Assembly (NCBI GenBank): GCA_041393395.1
Contig: JAWKKG010000005.1
Location: 607,753-671,752 of the forward strand
DNA length: 64,000 nucleotides
Direction: 5' to 3'
Source of the DNA: JAGQIB01 sp041393395
GTDB taxonomy: Bacteria; ARS69
Of this stretch, positions 55,196 to 63,606 are shown in pieces. The notes beneath the pieces were generated by a model that was not told the origin of the DNA, searched no databases, and saw only the letters and a program-made list of their open reading frames with translations. How positions within the stretch are numbered: position 1 is the first letter of the stretch; every line of letters starts with the position of its first letter. The position numbers and the translations under genes were made by a program.

Positions 55196-55425
55196 TATTC
55201 ATCCCCCCGGGAGCGATCGGTGATAGCAATCGCCACGGCAAGGGGCGACACTAGCAGATTCCAGGCCGACAGCGGGGCGGGAGACGCTTTGGGATCGGGG
55301 GACCGCGGGGTGGCGGGAATCTCGGCCCGGTGGCGTAGAGCGGGGTAACGACGGAATCGGTCCCTCCGCCGCATGCGCCGAGGGGCGAGTCCGCCATCAC
55401 TGGACCTTGCCGGGAGGAGACTCCG

Positions 55426-56094
55426 ATGCATACCCACCTGCGAAACGGCCGAAGCAGATTCCTGTTCACACTTTGTGTCGGTACGATCGCCGCCGTGTCC
55501 ACCGCCGACGCCGGCACGTGCGAGTACGGGCTCCGCTATGATGACTTGGCCGTGGCCGCCCCGGCATTCTCGGGCGACGAGAAGGCGGCCACGCTCATCG
55601 ATCCTTCCAGCTACGAGTGCGGGTGCGGCCCCGGGTTCGGCTTGACGGGTCTGCACCTGTACTTCGGTTCCTTCGGCTCGGGAACGCTGTCGATCCGGGC
55701 GGGCGTTCACGAAGCGGTGGACGACGGGGCTGGGTGTTTCGAGCCAGGCGCCCTGTTGTACCTGTCCGACCCGTGGGTCGTGAGCCCGCCATCAAGCTGG
55801 GGCTACACCTACGTGGATGTCGCCCTGGACGCTCCGTGTCTTTCGATCGAAACGCCCGTTTTCGTGTCAGTCCAGTACGAGTTGCTGGAGTCCTCGGGCT
55901 TCTACATGGAAGTCGTGAACCGGGACGAGGTCGCTCCCCTTTGCAACGACTGGGTCGACTTCGGGGCAGGCTGGGTCCCCGCTTCGAACCATGTTCCGGG
56001 TCGGCTCTCGATGTGGATGGACGTGAGCTGCTGCGACGGGCCCGTGCCTGTCGAGGCTGCGACATGGGGCACCGTGAAGGCACTGTATCGGTGA
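55426..56094 (+). CDS. Exported protein ending in W-G-T-V-K-A-L-Y-R
   Basis: A 222-residue exported protein. ATG 55426 follows GGGAGGAG; the leader is MHTHLRNGRSRFLFTLCVGTIAAVSTADA. The mature part is a Cys-containing beta domain (ECGCGPGFGLTGLHLYFG, YVDVALDAPCLSIETPVF, VSVQYELLESSGFYM, DVSCCDGP). It ends exactly in ATWGTVKALYR. I recognise no enzymatic family; the tail is shared with three other exported proteins here. It lies opposite the sigma-kinase operon across a 230-base gap. Confidence 0.75.
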   Translation: MHTHLRNGRSRFLFTLCVGTIAAVSTADAGTCEYGLRYDDLAVAAPAFSGDEKAATLIDPSSYECGCGPGFGLTGLHLYFGSFGSGTLSIRAGVHEAVDDGAGCFEPGALLYLSDPWVVSPPSSWGYTYVDVALDAPCLSIETPVFVSVQYELLESSGFYMEVVNRDEVAPLCNDWVDFGAGWVPASNHVPGRLSMWMDVSCCDGPVPVEAATWGTVKALYR

Positions 56095-56227
56095 CGACGC
56101 TGCCGGCCCAACCCGTGTGTCCCCTCCCTTCCACGGGGGTGGGAGCGCATCGGTGCACAACTTCCCGCTCGGTCGAGTTCGACGACGGTCGGGCTCGAGG
56201 GGAGCGACATCCGCAGCAGGAGTAGAC

Positions 56228-57133
56228 ATGATGAGACTCGAACTGATTCCGATCACGGTCCTCCTCGTGCTCTCGAAGGTCGACGCGTCACCTGTGACGT
56301 ACACGGATCCGGCCAGCTTCGAGCTGGCCACGGAGAACCTCACGACGGTCAATTTCGATGAAGACGCCCTGGGGGCGGCAATCCCGAACGAGACGGCCCT
56401 TACGACCGAATACGATGCACTCGGTGCACACTTCAACGAGTTCAACGGCGGCAACGTCGTGGTGCACACCGCGGTCGGCGGACCCGCCGTCTCGCCTCCC
56501 CAGGTGCTTCTCAACGTCTTTCCACCACTCACCGGCGGAGGCGGCGGATTTGAGCTCGTGCTGGACCCGCCGAGACGGGCTTTTGGGCTCTGGTTCGGTG
56601 GGCTGCATCCCTCCGCCGCGAACGGCCCGACGACTCTGGATCTCGGCTCACAAGCGGACTCGACCATCGGGTCGTACGTCGTTCAGGAGCTGGTCGGCTC
56701 ATCGGTCGCCGGCAACTTGTTCCTCGGAGTCGTCGCAGAGGAAGACATTGCCTGGGCGAGAGTGGCGGTCAGCCCGCTCGACTACGTCTGGTTCGATGAC
56801 CTCTCCTTCGGTGATGCGGCGTCGCCCACCGCGGTCTACTCACGGATCGACCGGAACCCGGGACACCCGGCTCTGGAGGCCTATCCGAACCCGTTCCGAT
56901 CGAGCACTACCTTCAGCTTCGATCTCTCGACCGCCGATCGCATCCGGCTCGATGTGTTCGATGCCGCAGGGCGCCGAGTCGCCCTTCTGCACGATGCTCG
57001 GATCGAAGCGGGTCGGCATCGGTATCTCTGGAACGGAGCCGTGGATCCGTCGCCGCTACCGCCGGGCGTGTACTTCGTGAGACTGCGGTCGTCAGCGGGC
57101 GCCGCGGTTCGATCCGTGACGATTCTGCGCTAG
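56228..57133 (+). CDS. Exported beta-sandwich protein with FlgD-like C-terminal domain
   Basis: A 301-residue exported protein. The frame is open from 56117, but ATG 56228 has GGAG eight bases upstream and starts the signal peptide (MMRLELIPITVLLVLSKVDA). The first domain (YTDPASFELATENLTTVNFD, GGNVVVHTAVGGPAVSPPQVL, RAFGLWFGGLHPSA, YVWFDDLSFG) looks like the carbohydrate-binding or PEP-CTERM-type beta-sandwich common in exported proteins. The C-terminus is FlgD-like (AYPNPFRSSTTFSFDL ... FDAAGRRVALLH ... LPPGVYFVRL). Confidence 0.78.
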   Translation: MMRLELIPITVLLVLSKVDASPVTYTDPASFELATENLTTVNFDEDALGAAIPNETALTTEYDALGAHFNEFNGGNVVVHTAVGGPAVSPPQVLLNVFPPLTGGGGGFELVLDPPRRAFGLWFGGLHPSAANGPTTLDLGSQADSTIGSYVVQELVGSSVAGNLFLGVVAEEDIAWARVAVSPLDYVWFDDLSFGDAASPTAVYSRIDRNPGHPALEAYPNPFRSSTTFSFDLSTADRIRLDVFDAAGRRVALLHDARIEAGRHRYLWNGAVDPSPLPPGVYFVRLRSSAGAAVRSVTILR

Positions 57134-57224
57134 GCGTGCTCATGTTGTGGTCCTCCACGCGCCCCTTGTGGCCGCCGCCCCGGCACGCTAGCCTCCGGGC
57201 ATTCCCCTGCGGAGCGGAGGATCC

Positions 57225-57851
57225 ATGAAGGCACGAATCTGGCTCGCGATCGCCGGGCTCTCCTGGGTGGCGGCGGCCCTCCCCGCCGCCACCGAGGAGA
57301 CCGCGACGAACGATCTGAAGTACGTCGGCGTGGACGGCTGTCGCGACTGCCACAAGAAGAAGTCCAAGGGCGCGCAGTACCAGGCCTGGACGCAGGACCC
57401 GCACGCTCAGGCCTGGGTCACGCTCGGCACCCCCGAGGCCGCGGCCGTGGCCGAGCGCGCGAACGTGACCGGCGATCCGCGCGAGGCGCCGCAGTGCCTC
57501 GAGTGTCACGTGACGGGCGCCGGCGAGCCCGCGGACCTCACGGGCAAGATCGACGCGAAGAACGGTGTCGGCTGCGAGTCCTGTCACGGCGCCGGCGAGA
57601 AGTACGCGAACCGCAAGGCCATGGAGGCGATCTTCCACGGCGACCTGGATCCGTTCCGGGTCGGGCTTACGTTCCCAAGCGAGGATGTTTGCCTCCGCTG
57701 CCACAACGACCGGAGCCCCACGTTCGCGGGCTTCGACTACGACACCGCGGCGGAGAAGATCGCGCACCCGCAGCCCGAGTCGCTGGAGGCGACCCGCCGG
57801 CCGCGGGACGCGCGGCAGGCGCCGCAGAGCCTCGACTGGGACGACGAGTAG
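57225..57851 (+). CDS. Periplasmic tetrahaem cytochrome c (c554-like)
   Basis: A 208-residue exported cytochrome. ATG 57225 follows GGAGGATCC. The leader (MKARIWLAIAGLSWVAAALPAA) precedes four CXXCH motifs: CRDCH (about residue 40), CLECH (about 93), CESCH (about 120) and CLRCH (about 156). The spacing and the HAQAW phrase fit the cytochrome c554/c family of electron carriers. The tail is polar and Arg-rich. No redox enzyme is adjacent; the pentahaem membrane cytochrome encoded at 26 kb is a possible partner but is far away. Confidence 0.88.
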   Translation: MKARIWLAIAGLSWVAAALPAATEETATNDLKYVGVDGCRDCHKKKSKGAQYQAWTQDPHAQAWVTLGTPEAAAVAERANVTGDPREAPQCLECHVTGAGEPADLTGKIDAKNGVGCESCHGAGEKYANRKAMEAIFHGDLDPFRVGLTFPSEDVCLRCHNDRSPTFAGFDYDTAAEKIAHPQPESLEATRRPRDARQAPQSLDWDDE

Positions 57852-57881
57852 ACTCCGCCCCATCTCGAAGGGAGGACTCCG

Positions 57882-58472
57882 ATGTCTCTTCGTCGCGCGA
57901 GTCCGTGGATCGCCTTGCTCCTCGTTCTCGTCTTGTCGCCCGAGGCGTCCGCCGAACAGGGCGCGACCCCGATCTACATGTGGACGGTGAGCGGAAGCGA
58001 CACGGATCCTCGGAACGACACGGGGCCTTCGTTCCCCGGTGGGGAACGCACGCTCTACCTCTGGATGTACTGCCGGTACCCGGAGAATGCGCCGGGCATC
58101 GGCGGCGCCAGCATCTCCCTCGACATCTTCGGGGCGACGGCACTCTCGTTCGATCCGCGACCGGGGGTGACGAACTCCGGCAGCGCGTCGGACCTCGATC
58201 TCTCGGTCGAGGGATGCCCGACCGGAGCGCACCTCATGGGCGCTCTCCGCATCGACACCCCGAGCGGCGGCTTCGACATCTGTCTCTCGGCCCCGCTGGC
58301 ATCCAGCCCCTGCGACGGATCACCGACCGCCGAGCCGTCGGCCTTCATTGGCTACTCCACGCTCAGCCCTGAGGGTTGCAGCTTCGACCTCGAGTACTAC
58401 GAGTACTGCCTCGACGTGACGTCGGTCGCGCCGCGGAGCTGGGGGCGAGCCAAGGCCCTGTATCGTCCCTAG
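57882..58472 (+). CDS. Exported protein ending in S-W-G-R-A-K-A-L-Y-R-P
   Basis: A 196-residue exported protein. ATG 57882 has GGGAGG upstream; the leader is MSLRRASPWIALLLVLVLSPEASA. The mature domain is beta-rich (PIYMWTVSGSDTDPRND, RTLYLWMYCRYPENAPGIGG, ASISLDIFGATALSFDPR, FDICLSAPLASSPC) and ends TSVAPRSWGRAKALYRP. The middle part looks cohesin-like (short strands then a hydrophobic VTN-type loop), but this is not secure. It lies 30 bases after the cytochrome gene, so the two may share a transcript. Confidence 0.75.
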   Translation: MSLRRASPWIALLLVLVLSPEASAEQGATPIYMWTVSGSDTDPRNDTGPSFPGGERTLYLWMYCRYPENAPGIGGASISLDIFGATALSFDPRPGVTNSGSASDLDLSVEGCPTGAHLMGALRIDTPSGGFDICLSAPLASSPCDGSPTAEPSAFIGYSTLSPEGCSFDLEYYEYCLDVTSVAPRSWGRAKALYRP

Positions 58473-58529
58473 GGAACCCCGCCCCCACTGCGGCAGAGTC
58501 TCGGATTTGGTCTAGCCCCTGGGTTTCGT

Positions 58530-59567
58530 CTAGCCGCGGATCGCGGGTGAGAAGCCCGAATCCGCATCGACGCAGGCGAGCTCCCGCCCCGGCGGAAACA
58601 CGTCCTTGCAGAACAAGCGGACGACCCACTCGTGCACCGACACGACCCCATCGACCGCCAGTCCCGACGCGAAGCCCGGTAGACTCTCGATCACTTCGGG
58701 GGACGTCGCGACGAGCGTGCGCACGCTGCGCGGCTCCCAACGATACCTGGCGATGCGAAGGTGGCTTCGATAGTCGGCCAGACGGGCGTCGAGTTCCTCT
58801 CGTGCCTGCGTCGGGTCCTGTGCCCGGAACGCGACGGCGCGAGTCCACTCGCGGATCCTCCGCAGCTTCGCGACACCATCCGCGTCGTTGCGGAAGCGTG
58901 CGATCTCCTCCAGGGGCGTCTCGTCGGTCGGGAGCGCGAGGGGATGCAGGGTCACATCCAGGACCGTGATCGGTGGCCCCAGCGACGGGAGATCGACGAA
59001 GTCGTACTGGCGAGTCCCGGCCAGGTCCCGACAGCGCGCCGCGACATCGGCGGGAAGATCGGGGACGTCCGGACCTTGCCGCACGATCGGAGTCGCGCCG
59101 GAGTGGCTCTCCGATTGGAATCTCGCGATGAACTGTCTCGCGATCGACCATCCGGTGGTTCGCCAGTGCCACTGCAGGCACTCGGGATGAGACGCGAATC
59201 GATCCGCGTGAGCCGCTACGAACTCCGCCCACGATGGGTGCCATCCGGCGAGGAGATCGAGCGTGCCGAAGTCGGAATCGGTAGTCCCCGGCCGCGATAC
59301 ACGGAGCAGTTCTTGGCGGCCGGCCTCCGAATCGCACGCAACGACCATCCCGAACTCCTGCAGGGAGACGAGCCGCGCGCGCTCGGGGCCCGGAAGCTCA
59401 CGCCCGAGCAGGAGGAACACCTTCTCGAAGAACACGAGTTCCCAAGGCGGGGGCAGCCCCACCGGGCGAACGCCGAACCAATCCCGGGAGTTGGGAACGG
59501 GAGCCGGCGTCGCGGCGCGGGTACGGCCGACGACCCGCCGCGCAAGATCGAGGAGAGACGTGCCCAC
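58530..59567 (-). CDS. Hypothetical cytoplasmic protein
   Basis: A 345-residue protein without signal peptide or membrane helix. GTG 59567 has AAGGAG seven bases upstream. Tryptophan- and charge-rich stretches (LAGWHPSWAEFVAAHADRF, LQWHWRTTGWSIARQFIARF, RYRWEPRSVRTLV) suggest a soluble alpha/beta fold. I do not recognise a family. Confidence 0.65.
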   Translation of the reverse strand: MGTSLLDLARRVVGRTRAATPAPVPNSRDWFGVRPVGLPPPWELVFFEKVFLLLGRELPGPERARLVSLQEFGMVVACDSEAGRQELLRVSRPGTTDSDFGTLDLLAGWHPSWAEFVAAHADRFASHPECLQWHWRTTGWSIARQFIARFQSESHSGATPIVRQGPDVPDLPADVAARCRDLAGTRQYDFVDLPSLGPPITVLDVTLHPLALPTDETPLEEIARFRNDADGVAKLRRIREWTRAVAFRAQDPTQAREELDARLADYRSHLRIARYRWEPRSVRTLVATSPEVIESLPGFASGLAVDGVVSVHEWVVRLFCKDVFPPGRELACVDADSGFSPAIRG

Positions 59568-59863
59568 TCGGTTGCTCCTTCCGTGGCCGACCGGCTCGGC
59601 GAGCTTCCCACATCCGGGGAAGCGGGGGCCAGGAATCGAGCGCGCCGCGCCACGGCTCGTCGGCCCCCGGAGCCGCGGGAAGTCGGGAGCCCCGTCCCCG
59701 GTACCGGGTCAAGACCGCCCCACCCCTCCTCCCCCTTGATCACTCGGCCCGTCCGGGGGATTCTGGTCCGTCCGGAGCGGTTCTGGGCGGATTCCCGCCG
59801 TCCCGGCGCGGCCACCTTGGTGCCGCGCCCGGGCCCTCCGAGTGCTCGGGAAAGGAGCGAGAG
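59568..59863. other. Divergent intergenic region
   Basis: The 296 bases separate the starts of the hypothetical gene (minus) and mdh (plus). Several GGCCCC/GGGGCC-like segments can pair locally, but no promoter or riboswitch is convincing. AAAGGAG at the end serves the mdh start. Confidence 0.45.
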
Positions 59864-60880
59864 GTGCTGAAGAAGATCGGTGTGATCGGTGCCGGCAACA
59901 TCGGCGGAGTCCTCGTCCAGGAGCTGGTGCGGCGCGGGCTGGCCCAGACCGTGGCGGTCACGGACCCGGCCCCGTTCGTGAACCCGAACGATCCGCCCGA
60001 GAAGCAGGAAGCCATCCGCAAGCAGTCCGTCGCCAAGGGCAAGGCGCTCGACATCCTCGAGGCCACGCCGCTCACGCGCAGCGACATCGCGATCGAGGCC
60101 GGCCGCGATTACGACGTGCTGAAGGGCTGCGAGATGGTCATCAACACGGCCGGCGTGCCGCGCAAGGCGCGTCCGGATGGGACGTTCCCGTCGCGCGAGG
60201 AACTGCTCACGATCAACCTCAAGGTCACGGGCGAGGTCGCGAACGGCATCGGCAAGTACTGCCCGGACGCCACCGTGATCTCGATCGCGAATCCGCTGGA
60301 TGCGATCGTGTACACGATCTACCGCAAGCTCATGCCGAAGAAGGCCAAGCTGATCGGCATGGCCGGCGTGCTGGACTCGGCGCGCTATCGCTGGTTCGTG
60401 GCGCAGGCGGCGGGCGTGAGCGTGGAGAACGTGGAGGCGCTCGTGCTCGGCGGCCACGGCGACACCATGGTGCCGGTGCGGAGCTGCTGCCGCATCGCCG
60501 GCATGCCGGTGGAGAAGTTCATCTCCGCGGGCGAGCTCGAGAAGATCGAGGACCGCACGCGCAAGGCGGGCGGCGAGGTCGTGGGCCTGCTCGGATTCGG
60601 GTCGGCGTTCGTGTCGCCGGCGCTCTCGGCGCTCGAGATGGCCGAGGCGATCATCTTCGACAAGAAGAAGATCGTGGCGTCGTGCGCGCTGCTCGAGGGC
60701 GAGTACGGCGTGAACGGCCTGTTCGTGGGCGTTCCGACCGTTCTGGGCAAGGGCGGGATCGAGAAGATCCTGGAGGTCGACCTCACGGCGGCCGAGAAGA
60801 AGGGACTGGAAACCTCCGTGGACGCGGTCCGCAAGACCTGCGAGGAGGTGGACAAGATGCTCGGGACGACGGTCGGCTAG
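59864..60880 (+). CDS. mdh: Malate dehydrogenase (LDH-like type)
   Basis: A 338-residue NAD-dependent malate dehydrogenase interconverting malate and oxaloacetate in the TCA cycle. GTG 59864 has AAAGGAG upstream. Marks: Rossmann loop IGVIGAGNIGGVL, the substrate loop AGVPRKARP, SIANPLDAIVYT, AGVLDSARYR, and the catalytic His in GGHGDTMVPV. The version with a LDH-like core and the GVPRK loop is the one found in FCB bacteria. The insertion PAPFVNPNDPPEKQEAIRKQ near residue 35 is longer than usual. It is monocistronic. Confidence 0.95.
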   Translation: MLKKIGVIGAGNIGGVLVQELVRRGLAQTVAVTDPAPFVNPNDPPEKQEAIRKQSVAKGKALDILEATPLTRSDIAIEAGRDYDVLKGCEMVINTAGVPRKARPDGTFPSREELLTINLKVTGEVANGIGKYCPDATVISIANPLDAIVYTIYRKLMPKKAKLIGMAGVLDSARYRWFVAQAAGVSVENVEALVLGGHGDTMVPVRSCCRIAGMPVEKFISAGELEKIEDRTRKAGGEVVGLLGFGSAFVSPALSALEMAEAIIFDKKKIVASCALLEGEYGVNGLFVGVPTVLGKGGIEKILEVDLTAAEKKGLETSVDAVRKTCEEVDKMLGTTVG

Positions 60881-60985
60881 ACGTCGTTCCTTCCGGAAGC
60901 GCGGATCTTTCGGAAGCGCCGGATGTTCGGAGAAGCCAGAAAAGCTCCCTCCGGAGTCGTCTTCTTTGGCGCGGCGAGTGACTCC

Positions 60986-61025
60986 AGGGCCCCCGGAACG
61001 GTCGACTTGACCGGCCGGGGACCCT
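60986..61025 (+). terminator. Possible terminator after mdh
   Basis: AGGGCCCCCGG pairs with CCGGGGACCCT (one C-A mismatch) around an 18-base loop, about 105 bases past mdh and 60 before the OmpA-family gene. No T-run. Confidence 0.35.
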
Positions 61026-61086
61026 CTGGGATCCTCTCGCCGCGTTCGCAGTCCCCTTCGCGTCTTTCCCTGGAGGTACGGAGAAC

Positions 61087-61749
61087 ATGCGGAAACTGAT
61101 CGTCGTCGCGTCGATTCTCGCTCTGATGGTGGGCAGCATCGGCTGCGGTGCCACCGGCAAGGGCGCCGGCATCGGCGCGGGCACGGGTGCACTGATCGGC
61201 GGCATCATCGGTCACCAGTCCGGCAACACGGCCACCGGCGCCCTCATCGGCGCGGCCGTCGGCGGCAGCGCCGGCGCGATCATCGGCGGCTACATGGACC
61301 GGCAGGCCGAGGAGCTGAACGAGGACCTGAACGGCGCCAAGATCGAGCGCGTGGGTGAGGGCATCAAGATCACGTTCGACTCGGGCATCCTGTTCGACGT
61401 GAACAAGGCCGACCTGCGACCCGCCGCGCAGTCCAACCTGCAGAACATGGCCACGATCCTGAACAAGTACCCGGACACCGAGATCCTGATCGAGGGTCAC
61501 ACGGATTCCGATGGCACGGATGCGCACAACCAGACGCTGTCCGAGAGCCGCGCCGGTTCCGTGAAGGGTTACCTCGTGTCGAGCGGCGTCGCCGGCATGC
61601 GGATGACCACGGTGGGTTACGGCGAGTCGCAGCCGATCGCGGACAACACCACGGCGGCGGGCAAGCAGGCGAACCGTCGCGTGGAGATCGCGATCATGGC
61701 GAACGACAAGCTGAAGAAGCAGGCCGAGGCGCAGGCCTCGCAGGGCTAA
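61087..61749 (+). CDS. OmpA-family outer-membrane lipoprotein with glycine zipper
   Basis: A 220-residue lipoprotein. ATG 61087 has GGAGG upstream; the leader MRKLIVVASILALMVGSIGC ends in a lipobox. A glycine-zipper segment (GAGIGAGTGALIGGIIG ... GGSAGAIIGGYMDRQ, residues about 25-72) precedes the OmpA C-terminal peptidoglycan-binding domain (FDSGILFDVNKADLRPAAQ, LIEGHTDSDGTDAHNQTLSE, RMTTVGYGESQPIADN, KQANRRVEIAI). It should tether the outer membrane to the cell wall, as Pal/YiaD proteins do. It shows that the host has a Gram-negative envelope. Confidence 0.93.
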   Translation: MRKLIVVASILALMVGSIGCGATGKGAGIGAGTGALIGGIIGHQSGNTATGALIGAAVGGSAGAIIGGYMDRQAEELNEDLNGAKIERVGEGIKITFDSGILFDVNKADLRPAAQSNLQNMATILNKYPDTEILIEGHTDSDGTDAHNQTLSESRAGSVKGYLVSSGVAGMRMTTVGYGESQPIADNTTAAGKQANRRVEIAIMANDKLKKQAEAQASQG

Positions 61750-61797
61750 ACGCCCGGCGGTCCTTCGGCCCCGGCCAATTGCCGGCGGCGGCTCCCG

Positions 61798-62553
61798 CTA
61801 GCCGCGCGGGCCGAAGACCTTCTGCAGCAAGGCAGTGGTGCGAGCGACCGGATCCTCCCGGATCCGGCGCTCCTCCACCGCGAGCTGCCCGAACAATCCT
61901 TCCAGAGTCCGGTCCGTGACGTAGGCGCCGAGGTCCAGCGGCGGGATTCCGCCGGGCTGCACCATGCTCCACGCGTTGCGCGCCTGGTTCCACGCGCGCA
62001 CGAGGCCGACCGTCTCCATCTTGGCATCCACGATCGGGCGGAAGCGCGCGGTGAGCTCATCCGACGTGCGGGCGCGGAAGAACGCGGTCGCGGCGTCGTC
62101 CGGGCCGTTCAGGATGCCGCGGACGTCCTGCCAGCTCATGGAGCGGACGGCGTTCGCGAAGACGTCCACGGCCTCCCCCGCCGCCTCCTCGGCCGCGCGG
62201 TTCATGAGCGTCTCGAACTCGTCGACCTGGGAGCCGAAGCCGAGCTGGCGCGCCTTGCCCGCGGCGGACTGGAGCTCTTGCGGGAGCAGAATGCGACGGG
62301 CGGTGTCGCCGAGGAATCCATCCGTGACGGACACGGTCTCGACCGCGCGGCCCGTGCCCACGGTGAGCGCCTCGCGGAGGCCGGCCGTGATCGTGCCGTC
62401 GTCCAGCGTGCCGGAGCCGCCGAGGACCTGGCCGAGCTGGCTCGGGTCGAAGTTCGCGCAGCCGGAGAGCAGAGTCAGCGCCAGGACCCAGCTCCCGATC
62501 GCGCCGAGGGCCAGGGTCAGGATTCCGAACCGTCGATCGAGCTTCACCCGCAT
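61798..62553 (-). CDS. DUF4197 lipoprotein
   Basis: A 251-residue lipoprotein (leader MRVKLDRRFGILTLALGAIGSWVLALTLLSGC, split at GAIGSWV, with lipobox LLSGC). The rest matches the DUF4197 pattern: ITAGLREALTVGTGRAVETVS, ILLPQELQSAAGKARQLGFG, LMNRAAEEAAGEAVDVFANA, MSWQDVRGILNGPDDAATAFF, and ELTARFRPIVDAKM. The function of the family is unknown; it is periplasmic. It converges with the OmpA-family gene. Confidence 0.85.
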   Translation of the reverse strand: MRVKLDRRFGILTLALGAIGSWVLALTLLSGCANFDPSQLGQVLGGSGTLDDGTITAGLREALTVGTGRAVETVSVTDGFLGDTARRILLPQELQSAAGKARQLGFGSQVDEFETLMNRAAEEAAGEAVDVFANAVRSMSWQDVRGILNGPDDAATAFFRARTSDELTARFRPIVDAKMETVGLVRAWNQARNAWSMVQPGGIPPLDLGAYVTDRTLEGLFGQLAVEERRIREDPVARTTALLQKVFGPRG

Positions 62554-62753
62554 GCGCCTTGGCCTCCCGGGAATCGAACCGGAGGTCGGACCGAGAATCG
62601 GACCGGCGGGTCCCGGTTTTCGGGGTCCCGCGGTCGCCGTCCTTCCCCTATGCTCATCGCCTTGTCAGGAAGACCCGGCCGGATCCGGCCGAGTCACTTC
62701 CGAGGAGCCGAGGTGACCACGCACCCTCGGGTCGTGTCCAGCGGGAGGAACGG

Positions 62754-63350
62754 ATGAGCGTCGCGGAACGGAGCGACGAGGAGCTGGTGGAGATCGCCCG
62801 GAGCTCGGCCGAGGGTGATCTGCGCGCGTACGACGAGCTCGTGAAGCGCTGGCAGGGGAAGATCCTCACGAACTGCCGCTTCCTGACCCGGTCCCCGGAC
62901 GACTCCGAGGATCTGGCCCAGGAGGTGTTCGTGAAGGCGTTCTTCCACCTGGCGCGGTTCGAGGGCCGGTCCTCGTTCGGCACGTGGATTCGCCGGATCA
63001 AGGTGAACCACTGCCTCAACTTCGTGCGCTCGCGGGGCACGAAGACGTTCGTGGACGCGGACGACGAGGTCGTGTCGCTCGCGCCCGAGCTGCAGGTGAC
63101 TCCGACCGCGATGCAGGGCCTGGAGGCGGGCGACCAGCGCGAGGCGATCCGCGCCGTGCTGGACGAGCTGCCGGACACGCTGCGGGTGCCCCTCCTGCTG
63201 CGCGATCTCGACGGGATGTCGTACCAGGAGATCTCCGACACGCTCGACCTCGGGCTGTCGGCCACGAAGATGCGCATCAAGCGGGCTCGGGAGCAGTTCC
63301 GCGAGCTGTACCTGCGGCGCACGGAAGCGATGGAGACCTCGGTTGAGTAA
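62754..63350 (+). CDS. ECF/RpoE-type sigma factor
   Basis: A 198-residue sigma factor. ATG 62754 has GGAGG upstream; the frame is open further upstream without homology. Region 2: AYDELVKRWQGKILTNCRFL, DSEDLAQEVFVKAFFHLARFEG, FGTWIRRIKVNHCLNFVRSR. Region 4: VLDELPDTLRVPLLLRDLDGMSYQEISDTLDLGLSATKMRIKRAR (split at GMSYQEI). Its stop lies within the next small gene (eight-base overlap), where an anti-sigma gene would be expected; the encoded protein is not a recognisable anti-sigma. Confidence 0.92.
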   Translation: MSVAERSDEELVEIARSSAEGDLRAYDELVKRWQGKILTNCRFLTRSPDDSEDLAQEVFVKAFFHLARFEGRSSFGTWIRRIKVNHCLNFVRSRGTKTFVDADDEVVSLAPELQVTPTAMQGLEAGDQREAIRAVLDELPDTLRVPLLLRDLDGMSYQEISDTLDLGLSATKMRIKRAREQFRELYLRRTEAMETSVE

Positions 63351-63606
63351 GGACGAGCGCGATCTGCCGCCGGACTGGGATCCCGGTCCCGCGCTGCCGG
63401 AGATCGAGTCCCTGCGGGAGGAGGCACCGGACGCGCTGCTGGATCTGATCCGGTCGGGGATCCTGCGTCGGGTCGGGTCGGGGCAGTTGCTGGACTTCTC
63501 GATTCCGATGATCCTCGAGTTCCTGCGGGAGCTCGGCGCGCTCCTGTTCGGCGCGAGTGCGACGGCGCGTCCGGCGACCCAGAAGGAGGGCGAAGGAAAT
63601 GAATAG
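63343..63606 (+). CDS. Small ORF coupled to the sigma factor, unknown
   Basis: An 87-residue protein starting at TTG 63343 inside the sigma-factor gene; the internal GGAGACC about ten bases upstream can serve as ribosome site. The N-terminal half is acidic (MSKDERDLPPDWDPGPALPE), followed by two short amphipathic helices (DALLDLIRSGILRRV, IPMILEFLRELGALLFGAS). Size and position suggest a sigma-factor partner, but there is no zinc-binding or transmembrane anti-sigma signature. It overlaps the channel gene by eight bases. Confidence 0.65.
   Translation: MSKDERDLPPDWDPGPALPEIESLREEAPDALLDLIRSGILRRVGSGQLLDFSIPMILEFLRELGALLFGASATARPATQKEGEGNE

Noticed and set aside
62554..62600. Sequence resembling a tRNA T-arm on the minus strand (GGTTCGATTCCCGGG)
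   Set aside because: The five-pair T-stem does not close, no acceptor or anticodon arm can be drawn from the surrounding bases, and the DUF4197 gene starts at once.
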